Source: JAVSMW01 sp032027005
GTDB lineage: Bacteria > Bacillota > Thermincolia > Thermincolales > UBA2595
Reading direction: 5' to 3'
Assembly (NCBI GenBank): GCA_032027005.1
Contig: JAVSMW010000009.1
Coordinates: forward strand, 132,673-196,672
DNA length: 64,000 nucleotides
The notes under the pieces are model-generated. The model had not been told where the DNA came from and ran no database searches. It saw nothing but the letters and a program-made list of their open reading frames with translations. This document shows, piece by piece, positions 19,737 to 28,088 of this stretch; position 1 is the stretch's first letter, and each line of letters starts with the position of its first letter. The position numbers and the translations under genes are program-made.

Positions 19737-20759
19737 CTACTGCACAAGAGTGACATCGGCGGGCAGACCTGGCTTTAAGCGGTCTTTACCGTCTGTTATT
19801 TTTACTTTTACGGCAAACACCATATTCACCCGTTCTTCTTTGGTCTGCAAATTTTTGGGGGTAAATTCTGCTGTTGGTGAAATATATGCGACATCACCGC
19901 TGAAAGGCTGGTCGGGATAAGCATCGGTAAATATTTGGGCTTTTTGCCCGAGTTTTATTTTAGGCAATTCCTGTTCCGGAATATATACATTGACCCACAA
20001 GTTACCGGTTTCAGTAAGACTGGCGACCGGGGCACCAGGTGCAATAACCTCACCTTTTTGGAAATTCAAAGAACTTACTAATCCGCTGACAGGAGCAGCC
20101 AAAACGGTTTTCTCCAGTTGGGCCTTGGCTATTGCCAGGTTAACCTGGGCCTGTGTCACGCCTGTATCCGCTATGTTGATGGTTTCTGCTGTGGCTCCGC
20201 TCTTTAACAGATCTACCTGCTCCTGGGCTGATTTCTTTTGCGCGGAATATGCCTGCAGCTGGGCCCTGGCAGTCTCATAACGGTTTTGGGCGTCAGAAAG
20301 CTGCTGGGCTGTAGCACCTCCCTGTTCGAACAATACTTTGATTCTGTTTAAATTGTCCAAAGCATTATTAGCACTGTTTTGCGCCCCCTGCTGCAGGGAC
20401 GCAATTTGCTGTACTGAAGCCTGCGCCTGAGAAATCAATTGTGTTCTGCTGCCGGCTTTGACTTCTTTAGATTTTTCCTGAGCGGACCTCAGGTTGGCTT
20501 CAGCCAGCTGGACCTGCAAAGCCTGGATAGTTGAATCAATCCTGGCTATAATATCACCTTTATTGACAAGAGTCCCTTCTTCTATCAGAATGTCATTCAA
20601 TTTTCCGCCTGCTTCAGCATTAACATTGGTCACAGTAGCCTCGATAGTGCCCGAAGCCGACAAACCGGTTTTTTCGCTTCTGGCGCACCCGGAAGTGACT
20701 ACTACAATTAGAATTAAAGACGTGAATATGTACATTCTAATCCTTTGCCATTCGATCAT
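19737..20759 (-). CDS. HlyD-family efflux adaptor lipoprotein
   Basis: A periplasmic-adaptor/membrane-fusion-type protein of 340 residues for the ABC exporter downstream. The N-terminus is a lipoprotein signal (IFTSLILIVVVTSGC). The rest is a split biotinyl-lipoyl domain (EAGGKLNDILIEEGTLVNKGDII and LAAPVSGLVSSLNFQKGEVI) around an alpha-helical hairpin rich in Q and A. I start it at the ATG at 20759, which follows AGGGAGGGATCAGGT; a 33-codon upstream extension lacks a ribosome site. In a Gram-positive cell it would be membrane-anchored outside the cytoplasm. Confidence 0.9.
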   Translation of the reverse strand: MIEWQRIRMYIFTSLILIVVVTSGCARSEKTGLSASGTIEATVTNVNAEAGGKLNDILIEEGTLVNKGDIIARIDSTIQALQVQLAEANLRSAQEKSKEVKAGSRTQLISQAQASVQQIASLQQGAQNSANNALDNLNRIKVLFEQGGATAQQLSDAQNRYETARAQLQAYSAQKKSAQEQVDLLKSGATAETINIADTGVTQAQVNLAIAKAQLEKTVLAAPVSGLVSSLNFQKGEVIAPGAPVASLTETGNLWVNVYIPEQELPKIKLGQKAQIFTDAYPDQPFSGDVAYISPTAEFTPKNLQTKEERVNMVFAVKVKITDGKDRLKPGLPADVTLVQ

Positions 20760-21306
20760 ACCTGATCCCTCCCTAATTTGTCTGTGGTCTCTCGGAAATT
20801 CGAGATGCTTTATAATCGGTCTTAACGCCTTGGATTTTTTCGTTTTTTCTACATGCATTATTGAAGTAGCAAAAAAGAAATTATACCAGTAGAGTTCACA
20901 GAGGCACAGAGACTGACTGCTGAATCACTTGATTACTGTTTTCACTTAACTTTTGTTTATATTTTACCTACATCAAATTTAATTGATAGATGATCGAAAA
21001 TTTTAGAAGCAGCTTTTAAGAATATATAAGAATAACAATAGTGCGAGCTAAATATATGTTAATTTTAAAAACTATAACGTTTGATTTTGCACTGTGCCTC
21101 TGTGTCTCTGTGGTATGTTTTTTAGTTGTTTCTTTCATAAACTGAGCCTCTGTAAGCAGTAAATGTATCAATTCAATATAACTCTTTTACATTATTTAGT
21201 AAAGGGAAAATTCTTAGATTTTTACAGAAGCCTCCCCAAAAAGGAATATTTTGATACCACTTATAATATTTTTGTACAAATAGTTAAAATAACAGGAGGT
21301 GATAAA
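20760..21306. other. Intergenic, about 547 bp
   Basis: Divergent spacer between the exporter operon and the TIGR04086-type gene. It holds type-C repeat arms at 20894-20913 and 21092-21115. The frame upstream of 21307 is open from 21163 but carries no ribosome site or family sequence, so I treat it as non-coding. Confidence 0.5.
20894..21115. repeat. Inverted-repeat element, type C copy 2
   Basis: GTTCACAGAGGCACAGAGAC (20894-20913) and CTGTGCCTCTGTGTCTCTGTGG (21092-21113) are imperfect inverted complements around an AT-rich centre of about 180 bp without a gene. Arm sequence is shared with the other type-C loci. Confidence 0.5.
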
Positions 21307-21702
21307 ATGAGCTTAAATCTCACATCAACAGTCAGGTCTTCCGGTAATATGAACTGGATATCAATTCTATACGGTACACTGATAGCCGTCATTTGTTCCA
21401 TTTTGTTGATTGCGATAGGCGGTCTGGTTTTGTACAACGCCGACTATGAACGATTGGTTCCGGTTGTTGGATTGGCAATAGTTTTTTTGAGTGTCTTCAT
21501 TGGTGGTTTGGTTTCTGCCAGGCAAGCCGGAAAAATGGGTTGGCTGCACGGACTAGGAGTTGCTCTGATTTTTTTGGTCTTGACGATTTTCTATAATATG
21601 GTATTACCGGGTGGTATTTTCGGTTTTGCTGTGTTTAAAAAGATTTTGGCCGCCGCTGCAGCGGGGTGCTTAGGTGGTATATGGGGTGTAGGTCAGGGAT
21701 AA
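21307..21702 (+). CDS. TIGR04086-like membrane protein
   Basis: A 131-residue membrane protein with four predicted helices (LYGTLIAVICSILLIAIGGLVLY, then LVPVVGLAIVFLSVFIGGLVSA, LHGLGVALIFLVLTIFY and a glycine/alanine-rich last helix). It resembles the TIGR04086 family found in Clostridia next to protein-secretion or cell-envelope genes; the function is unknown. The ATG at 21307 has a textbook GGAGGTGATAAA site. A bidirectional terminator follows at 21726-21762. Confidence 0.7.
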   Translation: MSLNLTSTVRSSGNMNWISILYGTLIAVICSILLIAIGGLVLYNADYERLVPVVGLAIVFLSVFIGGLVSARQAGKMGWLHGLGVALIFLVLTIFYNMVLPGGIFGFAVFKKILAAAAAGCLGGIWGVGQG

Positions 21703-21725
21703 AAAATAAAAGAAATAGTGTATTA

Positions 21726-21762
21726 AAAAGACACCTGGCAAAAATTTTGCGAGGTGTCTTTT
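21726..21762. terminator. Bidirectional terminator
   Basis: AAAAGACACCT / AGGTGTCTTTT hairpin between two convergent genes, with A and T tracts on both sides. Confidence 0.8.
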
Positions 21763-21772
21763 ACATCATAAA

Positions 21773-22117
21773 TTACTTCGTACGTCTGATAACTTCTATT
21801 TTAACATCATGGGTTTCAACGGTTGATGTCAGATTATCAACTTTATTTTCAAGATTTATCTGGCTCTTTTTTAAATCATTGATGTCACCTTTCATACTGG
21901 TAATATCGGCCTTCATATAAGTGATTTCACCTTTCATATAAGTGATATCAGCCTTCATTTCGTCGATATCGGTTTTTATATTGGTGATATCATTTTTCAT
22001 ACTGGTTATATCCGCTTTTATATTGGTAATTTCACTGTTTATATTGGTAATTTCACCGTTTATATTGGTAATTTCACCTCTAAGATCGGAAAAGCCCTTT
22101 TGCATTTCGATATACAT
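21773..22117 (-). CDS. Heptad-repeat coiled-coil protein
   Basis: A 114-residue protein whose core (about 15-85) is ten or more consecutive 7-residue units of the form I-T-x-[IM]-K/N-x-[DE], encoded by 21-bp DNA repeats. The regular I/M spacing predicts a single long parallel coiled coil. The tail (LENKVDNLTSTVETHDVKIEVIRR) resembles the coiled-coil stalk of short phage- or surface-linked proteins. No ribosome site is obvious before the ATG, and an in-frame TGA lies nine codons upstream. No family assigned. Confidence 0.6.
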   Translation of the reverse strand: MYIEMQKGFSDLRGEITNINGEITNINSEITNIKADITSMKNDITNIKTDIDEMKADITYMKGEITYMKADITSMKGDINDLKKSQINLENKVDNLTSTVETHDVKIEVIRRTK

Positions 22118-22446
22118 TTTGGTAATTAATTCATGATTTCACTGCAAAAACCCCTATTTAATCTTCTCTTCCAAGAAGGAAATCCATCTCCTAAAGTCGA
22201 ATTACTGAGTATAAGAAAGAAATCATTCGAANTGATACGGATTTGCTGAAATTCAAATTTGGATTATCCTTATTTTCCCACCTTCGGTGGAATTGAAGGT
22301 GAAATTTTACTGCTTTCAGCAGTGAAATCATTCATAAATTTTTTCTTCCAAAAATTTCAAACCCTTTCAAACCTGTAACTTAAATCTATATCAAAATAAT
22401 AACATAAATTTAGTAACCGGTCTATAACAGCTCGCTGATACAACCC
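22118..22446. other. Intergenic, about 330 bp, one ambiguous base
   Basis: Contains an undetermined base at 22232. On the plus strand an ATG at 22133 opens a 41-codon frame with plausible protein composition (SPKVELLSIRKKSFE) that runs through the ambiguous base to a stop near 22256. There is no ribosome site, so it may be a remnant. Two short hairpins lie at 22276-22330. Nothing else recognised. Confidence 0.4.
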
Positions 22447-22605
22447 TCATAAGTTTCTGATAAAATTTGCGATTATGAGTCCCAATCCGATGATCAAAGA
22501 CATCGCTCCAAGATTAAATCTGAATTTTATTCGTCTATTTCTCCCACCAAAGCTGGTCCTATATTTTGCCCTTCGTCTGCTTCTGGCCAAACCACCACCG
22601 CTCAT
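22447..22605 (-). CDS. Small basic membrane-anchored protein
   Basis: A 52-residue protein with a basic N-terminal half (SRRRAKYRTSFGGRNRRIK) followed by one hydrophobic helix (MSLIIGLGLIIANFI). The ATG at 22605 is preceded by GGAGGG with a 7-base spacer. It sits alone downstream of nothing obvious, 147 bp before the flxA stop region. I recognise no family; the ribosome site and composition make it a probable gene. Confidence 0.6.
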   Translation of the reverse strand: MSGGGLARSRRRAKYRTSFGGRNRRIKFRFNLGAMSLIIGLGLIIANFIRNL

Positions 22606-22699
22606 AATTAAACCCTCCGTTTTATTGTTAGTCTCCCTTTTCTAAATTAAATATGCAGACAGATAGAAAACAATAACCTATTTTAAATCCCCCAAAAAA

Positions 22700-22731
22700 A
22701 TGGAGTGTCTCTTTAGAAGAGAACACTCCAT
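22700..22731 (-). terminator. Terminator of hdr-flx operon
   Basis: On the minus strand an inverted repeat of ATGGAGTGT with ACACTCCAT is followed by TTTTTTTGGGG, 21 bases after the flxA stop. Confidence 0.85.
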
Positions 22732-22752
22732 TAAGAATTAAAGATTTGTTTT

Positions 22753-23613
22753 TTAATACTCTGGCGGCAGGGCATTTATCTGGGATACTCTAAACACCGG
22801 TCCGTCAACACAGATGTATTTCTCACCGATGTTGCAGCGGCCGCATTTACCAACACCACATCTCATGTTCATTTCCAAGGTGGTGATAATGTCTTCAGGT
22901 TTCCAACCCATCTTCTGGAAGTTACCCAGCTGAATTTTAATCATAATCGGCGGTCCGCAGGTTAAAGGAACTGTGTTGTTTATGTCTGGTACAATTTCCT
23001 GCAGCCAGTCCTGAGTAATAAACCCGGTGCGCCCATCCCACTTCGGATCCGGAGCATCCAGGGTAATGTGGACATGGGTGTCTTTAGCTTTTGGCCATTT
23101 GTCAAAAATATCATATTTGAAGCACAGGAGATCATAAGTCCTGGCTCCATAAACAATATCTACCCGGCCATAGTCGTCACGGTTATCTAAAACATAATCT
23201 ATCAATGAACGAAGTGGAGCTATACCAATACCACCGACAACAAACAGCAGGTTCTTGCCCTTTAATTCATCGAAGGGGAAGTTATTGCCATAGGGTCCGC
23301 GGATGGCAATCTTGTCACCTTCACTTAATTCATGAATAGCAGTGGTTACTCGGCCAACTTTAGCTATAGAGAACTCCAGATAGCCTTTCTTGGTTGGGGA
23401 AGAAGTAATGGAAATCATTATTTCCCCAACTCCCAGAAGTGACAGCATACCACACTGCCCGGGCAGGTTGCCGAAGTCCGCCATAATCTCCGGATCATCA
23501 AAAATAACCTGGAAGGTTTTAATATTTTCATTCTCATCGATAATTTTTTGGATGGTGGCTACATGAGGCACCAAAGGACGGGCAACTTCTCTGGTATTGC
23601 AGTTACAGGACAT
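22753..23613 (-). CDS. flxA: FlxA, NAD(P)H/FAD-binding oxidoreductase subunit
   Basis: A 286-residue ferredoxin-reductase-like subunit that takes electrons from NADH. It has an FAD-binding beta-barrel with a SITSSP strand, an NAD-binding fold starting at LLFVVGGIGIAPLRS, and a C-terminal iron-sulfur motif C-x4-C-x2-C (RCGVGKCGRC) followed by another cysteine, as in PyrK, AsrB and sulfhydrogenase gamma. I start it at the ATG at 23613 (MSCNCNT), nine bases after GGAGG; the upstream TTG is too close to the site. The stop of flxB and this start are separated by one base. Confidence 0.9.
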   Translation of the reverse strand: MSCNCNTREVARPLVPHVATIQKIIDENENIKTFQVIFDDPEIMADFGNLPGQCGMLSLLGVGEIMISITSSPTKKGYLEFSIAKVGRVTTAIHELSEGDKIAIRGPYGNNFPFDELKGKNLLFVVGGIGIAPLRSLIDYVLDNRDDYGRVDIVYGARTYDLLCFKYDIFDKWPKAKDTHVHITLDAPDPKWDGRTGFITQDWLQEIVPDINNTVPLTCGPPIMIKIQLGNFQKMGWKPEDIITTLEMNMRCGVGKCGRCNIGEKYICVDGPVFRVSQINALPPEY

Positions 23614-23614
23614 C

Positions 23615-24637
23615 TTAGCCAACCTCCTTAACTTTGTTTATAATCTGAGCGATGTCGAGGTTGACAGGACATTTCTCCAGACAGCGGCCGCAGCCTACAC
23701 AGCCGAACATACCGTAACGGTCAACCATATAACGGAGCTTGTGCATAAACCGCTGGCGGGTTCTTTCCTTTTTGGAAGGTCTGGGTTGATGATTATTGGC
23801 TCCTCTGGTGAAGTTGCTGAATTGGCAGGAGTCTGCACAGCGATACCTGTAACCTACTGCACTCTGGTTATTGCAGTCTGCAATGTCAAAGCAGTGACAG
23901 GTCGGGCAAACGAAGGTGCATGTGCCGCAGCCGATACAGCGCAGTGATTCGGTATCCCAGATAGGATGATCAAACATGTTGTCAAGTTTGGCTTTAACAC
24001 CGTCGACATCAATTTTCATCTGCTTCTCGATGGCCGGAGCAACAGCTTTTTCTTTAGCAGCCTGACCACTGCCGTCGTCGTTGGTAAACAGATCACCGCA
24101 GGCAGCTGCCAGCTTTTCACCTTTTTCTGTGAGAACTTCCACCAGGTATCTATCACCCAGATCAGTCAGCAAAACATCAGCACCTTCGGCTTTACCGGGG
24201 TTAACTCCAAATGCTCCGCAGAAACAGGTGTGGCGGCATGTGTTGCAGCTCATGGCAACTATAGTGGTCTTTTCGCGCTTGTCAAGGTAATAGTCATCAC
24301 GGAATTCGGCATCAAAAACTTTGTCCAGAATCTCAATACTTTTTACGTCACAGGGTCTTGCCCCGAACAGAACCCGGTTGGGAACCCCCTCTACCGGCGT
24401 GATGGCCCATGACGGATCATTTAAATCATAGGTGAACATCTTCTCACTCTGTGGGAAAAAGAAATCCTTTGGCGGTACTAGGGCATTTTGATAATCCAGC
24501 ACAACTCCTTCGCCTGATTGCACAGGCTTTAACAAGGTAATTCCGTCATTTTGGATGGGAGCGATGAGCTGGCTGCCCTGGGCAATTTTATTCAGCAGGT
24601 TTGTGACCTGGTCTTTCTTCATTGATTTATCAGCCAT
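23615..24637 (-). CDS. flxB: FlxB, 4Fe-4S dicluster subunit
   Basis: A 340-residue iron-sulfur subunit of the Flx module, of the AsrA/sulfhydrogenase-beta type. The N-terminal domain carries a CNTCRHTCFC cysteine cluster (about 130-140). The C-terminal half has two 4Fe-4S motifs, CIGCGTCTFVCPTC and CVGCGRCLEKCP. It passes electrons between the NADH site on FlxA and FlxD/HdrA. GAGAGGTG precedes the ATG. It lies 19 bp after flxC. Confidence 0.88.
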   Translation of the reverse strand: MADKSMKKDQVTNLLNKIAQGSQLIAPIQNDGITLLKPVQSGEGVVLDYQNALVPPKDFFFPQSEKMFTYDLNDPSWAITPVEGVPNRVLFGARPCDVKSIEILDKVFDAEFRDDYYLDKREKTTIVAMSCNTCRHTCFCGAFGVNPGKAEGADVLLTDLGDRYLVEVLTEKGEKLAAACGDLFTNDDGSGQAAKEKAVAPAIEKQMKIDVDGVKAKLDNMFDHPIWDTESLRCIGCGTCTFVCPTCHCFDIADCNNQSAVGYRYRCADSCQFSNFTRGANNHQPRPSKKERTRQRFMHKLRYMVDRYGMFGCVGCGRCLEKCPVNLDIAQIINKVKEVG

Positions 24638-24656
24638 CTATTTTCACCTCTCCATC

Positions 24657-25619
24657 CTACATAAATTCTTCGGGGTCTTCGAGTTTGATTTGTCCAAGGA
24701 CAGATCCTCCCTCTTCAACAGAACCCGGAGTTTCCATGTTAAATAATTCTTTACAGTCTTTCAGAAGCTTTTTATTTAGCAGTCTGATGGGAATATTCAT
24801 CGGGCACACCCTGTCACACTCGCCGCAGTCCACACAACGACCGGCCAGGTGGAAGGCCCGGACCAGGTGAAAGAACTCATTTTCCTGAACATTGATTTCC
24901 TTACCAATCCAGTCAGGCTTAATCGAATCAAAAATACATTCCCGACATGTGCAGCCCGGGCAGGAATTGCGGCAGGCATAACACCGGATACATTTGCTAA
25001 ACTGGGACAGCCAGAACTTAGCCTTCTCCTCTGTTGACATTGCTTCATATTTCTGAATTTCATCATAACTGTCTGGAGTCGGGCTGCCATTAATCTTTTC
25101 ACCAACAAGATAATCAGCTACAACCGGATTGTGATGTTCACAAGTAATGCACTTATCTAGCGAAACTTCATTTTTCTTAACTGTAAAGTCACCCTTGGAA
25201 GTCTTGATGACAACATCGTCACCTTTTTCTTCAACACCAGTTAACTGTCCGGAAACATCCATTTTGGAAGCCAGTTTTGTGTAATCTAGCTGTCCTGCAC
25301 AGGGGATACCGATTGCAACTGCTTTATCCCTGGGAATAATGTTATCCTGAGTTAACCTGAAGATTCCACGGGAGTCGCAGCCTTTGACAACAACCGCAAT
25401 TTTACCCGGAAAGGTCTTTAAGTCAGACAGGTATTTGGTAAGCCCATTAACGCAGAATTGGTTCCAAACCAATTTGTTTACATCATCGGGGGAAGTAATG
25501 AAGACAGGCTGCGTTCTGACGGACTCTGACCCGAGGCCGTACCCGATAACCATGTCCACTACTTTATCCTGCAGTAACTTGGCCGCTGTATTTCTTAGAT
25601 TTTCAGTAACTTTATTCAT
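24657..25619 (-). CDS. flxC: FlxC, 4Fe-4S dicluster subunit
   Basis: A 320-residue iron-sulfur protein related to FlxB. It shows a KGCDSRGI segment typical of F420-hydrogenase-beta-like folds, a CITCEHHN motif, then two ferredoxin-type motifs: CIRCYACRNSCPGCTC and CVDCGECDRVCP. I start it at the ATG at 25619, six bases after GAGGTG, rather than at the GTG three codons earlier. It is 18 bp downstream of flxD. Confidence 0.87.
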   Translation of the reverse strand: MNKVTENLRNTAAKLLQDKVVDMVIGYGLGSESVRTQPVFITSPDDVNKLVWNQFCVNGLTKYLSDLKTFPGKIAVVVKGCDSRGIFRLTQDNIIPRDKAVAIGIPCAGQLDYTKLASKMDVSGQLTGVEEKGDDVVIKTSKGDFTVKKNEVSLDKCITCEHHNPVVADYLVGEKINGSPTPDSYDEIQKYEAMSTEEKAKFWLSQFSKCIRCYACRNSCPGCTCRECIFDSIKPDWIGKEINVQENEFFHLVRAFHLAGRCVDCGECDRVCPMNIPIRLLNKKLLKDCKELFNMETPGSVEEGGSVLGQIKLEDPEEFM

Positions 25620-25637
25620 CTGGCACACCTCATCCTT

Positions 25638-26066
25638 TTAATCTTTCGCGAATCTCTTGTTCGGGCCAAGGGCTGCAATCTTTTCTGTCATTTCTTTGGT
25701 AGTATCAGCCCATTTTTGACCTTCCGAACCGGAGATCCAGCGTGCGTTGAAACGGCCAGGGTCATAGCCTACATATTCTAAGAGACGCTTCATAACCAAA
25801 TATCTTCTTCTGGTAAAGTAATTACCACTAACATAGTGGCAGTCACCAGGGTGTCAGCCACCCACGAGAACACCGTCAATCCCCTTTTGAAAGGCCCTCA
25901 GCACAAATTCAGGTTTAACGCGGCCGGAGCACGGCACACGGACTACTCTCATAGTTGACGGATGCTGAAAACGGCTGACGCCGGCAACATCTGCACCGGC
26001 ATAACTGCACCAGTTGCAGGCAAATCCTAAAATTTTTGGCTGCCATTCTTTTTCATTTACAGACAT
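25638..26066 (-). CDS. flxD: FlxD/MvhD electron-transfer subunit, selenoprotein
   Basis: The MvhD-type 2Fe-2S subunit that connects the Flx module to HdrA. The frame is broken by one UGA (25856-25854) at codon 71, where homologues read VGG-C-HPGDCHY; here it is VGG-UGA-HPGDCHYVSGNY. The reading frame continues unchanged to TAA at 25638, giving 142 residues. Other cluster cysteines are C17, C20, C46 and C76. An 8-bp stem with a UGU loop starts 13 bases after the UGA (25841-25823), as expected for a bacterial SECIS. The ATG at 26066 follows GGAGGT and overlaps hdrA by 10 bp. Methanogen VhuD is a known selenoprotein at this position. Confidence 0.88.
25823..25841 (-). promoter_or_regulatory. Candidate bacterial SECIS, flxD
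   Basis: Minus-strand stem UGCCACUA / UAGUGGUA (one G-U pair) with a 3-base UGU loop, the loop lying 21-23 bases downstream of the in-frame UGA. Geometry fits SelB-dependent recoding; not tested by folding software. Confidence 0.65.
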
Positions 26067-28045
26067 GCAGCATCCACCTCCGCAAGCAATTGTAGATTTG
26101 TGAAGCCTTTTAGGTTCATTGAACCTGAACGGCATTCACCGGTACAAGCACCACAGCCTTGGCACAGACCGGAGTTAACACTGGCAACCGTACGGGTTAC
26201 AGTTTCACCATGAACCCGTTCGGAAATCTCTTTGCCTTCAATAGCTTTATATGGGCATACCGGCTTGCAAAGCAGGCAGCCAACACAGGTTGCTTCATAG
26301 CAGGCAGCAATCTGCGGGTTTGTAGCCATTTCATCCTTGGAGAATAAACCAACGACCTTGACAGCAGCAGCACTGGCCTGGGCAACAGTGTCAGGGACGT
26401 CTTTAGGTCCCTGGCAGACCCCGGACAGAAACACACCACCGGTGTTGGTTTCAACAGGACGAAGTTTTGGGTGGGCTTCAGTAAACCAGCCGTCTTTATC
26501 ATAGGAGAAGCCGACGGTTTGGGCTAGTTTGGTAGCATCTGCCCGGGGTACCATGGCAGTTTCCAAAACCACCAAATCTGCTTCAACTTCCACATATTCG
26601 CCAAGCAGGGTATCTTCCCCGCGGACGATTAGTTTATTGCCATCCTGATAAATTTTTGACACCTGTCCGCGAATATATTTAGCACCATCTTCTTCCCTGG
26701 TCCGCATGTAGAACTCATCATACATTTTACCGGGAGTACGGACATCCATATAGAAGATATAAACATCCGAATCTTTAATTTTATCCCGAACCTGGTGGGC
26801 ATGCTTGGCTGTATACATACAGCACGCTCTGGAGCAGTATGATTTGGCCTTATTAACATCTCTTGAGCCTACGCACTTTACAAAAACAACTGTTTTTGGA
26901 ATTTCGCCGTCTGAAGGGCGCTTGATTTTACCATCGGTTGGACCTGTGGCATTTACCAATCTTTCAAACTGAATCCCGCTGATGACGTCAGGCAGAGTGC
27001 CTCCGCCATATTCAGGGTAGTATTCGCCCCAGTTGATGAGATCAAAACCGGTAGCCATGACGACAGCACCAAACTTTTCAGTAACAACTTCATCTTGGTC
27101 TTGATAGTTGATGGCTCCAGAAGGGCAAACTTTTTCGCAAACCCCACACTTGCCGTCAATCAGTTTTTTACAGGTGTCTTTGTCAATCACAGGTTTGTTG
27201 GGCACGGCGTTTACGAAGGGCTTATATATCGCAGCCCGCTTGCCGAGAGTTTCATCAAACTCGCTGGTAATTTTTTTTGTTGGACATTTGGCTTCACAGA
27301 TTCCGCAGCCGGTACACTTGCTGTAATCAACATACTTGGCATTTTTCTTTATAGTAACTTCAAAGTTACCGATATATCCACCCACTTCCTGAACCTCAGA
27401 GCAGGTGTAAAGTGTAATATTAGGATGCTGCGCCGCAGCAGTCATTTTTGGCCCGAGTACTCACGAGCCGCAGTCTAGGGTCGGGAAGGTTTTGTCTAAC
27501 TGGGCCATCCTGCCGCCGATAGTCGGCTCCTTCTCGACAATAACTACCTGGTGACCGGCATCAGCAATATCAAGTGCTGTCTGCAGACCGGCAATCCCCC
27601 CGCCAATAACCAGCGCACGCTTTGTTACCGGAATATAGCTTTCAAAAAGAGGCTCCAGTTTTGACACTTTGGCAACTGCCTTACGCACCAATTCAATGGC
27701 TTTTTGGGTAGCTTTTTCGGGTTCATTGGAATGAACCCAGGAGCAGTGCTCCCTGACATTGGCCATTTCTACCATAAACTGGTTTATGCCGGCTTTTTCA
27801 GCAGCCTTTTGGAAGGTCGGTAAATGCATCCGCGGTGAACAGGCGGAAACTACCGCAGCTTCGATTTTGTGTTCTTTGATGGCCTGGACAATGGTATTTT
27901 GGCCGCTTTCAGAACAACTGTACTTGTTATCCTGGACAAAAACAACACCGGGGAAGGCTTTGATTACTTCCGCAACCTTTGGTATATCAACTACACCGCC
28001 GATGTTGGTGCCGCACCAGCAAAGAAACACCCCAATTCTTTTCAT
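26057..28045 (-). CDS. hdrA: HdrA, FAD/iron-sulfur bifurcating subunit, selenoprotein
   Basis: Flavin subunit of heterodisulfide reductase, the bifurcating centre. The full frame is 662 residues if the UGA at 27463-27461 (codon 195) is read as selenocysteine: PTLDCGS-UGA-VLGPKM, where homologues have LDCSACILTPKM. Features in order: N-terminal CWCG, FAD site VIGGGIAG near 150, U195, ferredoxin cysteines C244/C247/C250/C254 and C292/C300/C303/C307, SYCSRACCMY, and two C-terminal clusters CVGCLLCKPVCP and CQGCGACTGEC. A 6-bp stem with a GGC loop begins 21 bases after the UGA. The start is ATG behind GGGAG. Reading it as two genes would leave neither half functional. Confidence 0.92.
27426..27440 (-). 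promoter_or_regulatory. Candidate bacterial SECIS, hdrA
   Basis: Minus-strand stem UGCUGC / GCAGCA closing a GGC loop, loop 27-29 bases after the hdrA UGA. The sequence is also coding (TAAAQ), so it is constrained by both roles. Confidence 0.6.
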
Positions 28046-28088
28046 TTTGCATCGCTCCCTGTTTGGTAATTTATTAATTTAAATCGGA

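Noticed and set aside
22133..22256. 41-codon plus-strand gene
   Set aside because: Protein-like composition, but no ribosome site and it contains the undetermined base at 22232; left as a possible remnant.
26057..28045. hdrA as two separate genes or a frameshift
   Set aside because: Both pieces are in the same frame, only a single TGA separates them, it falls on a conserved cysteine codon, and a SECIS-like stem follows.
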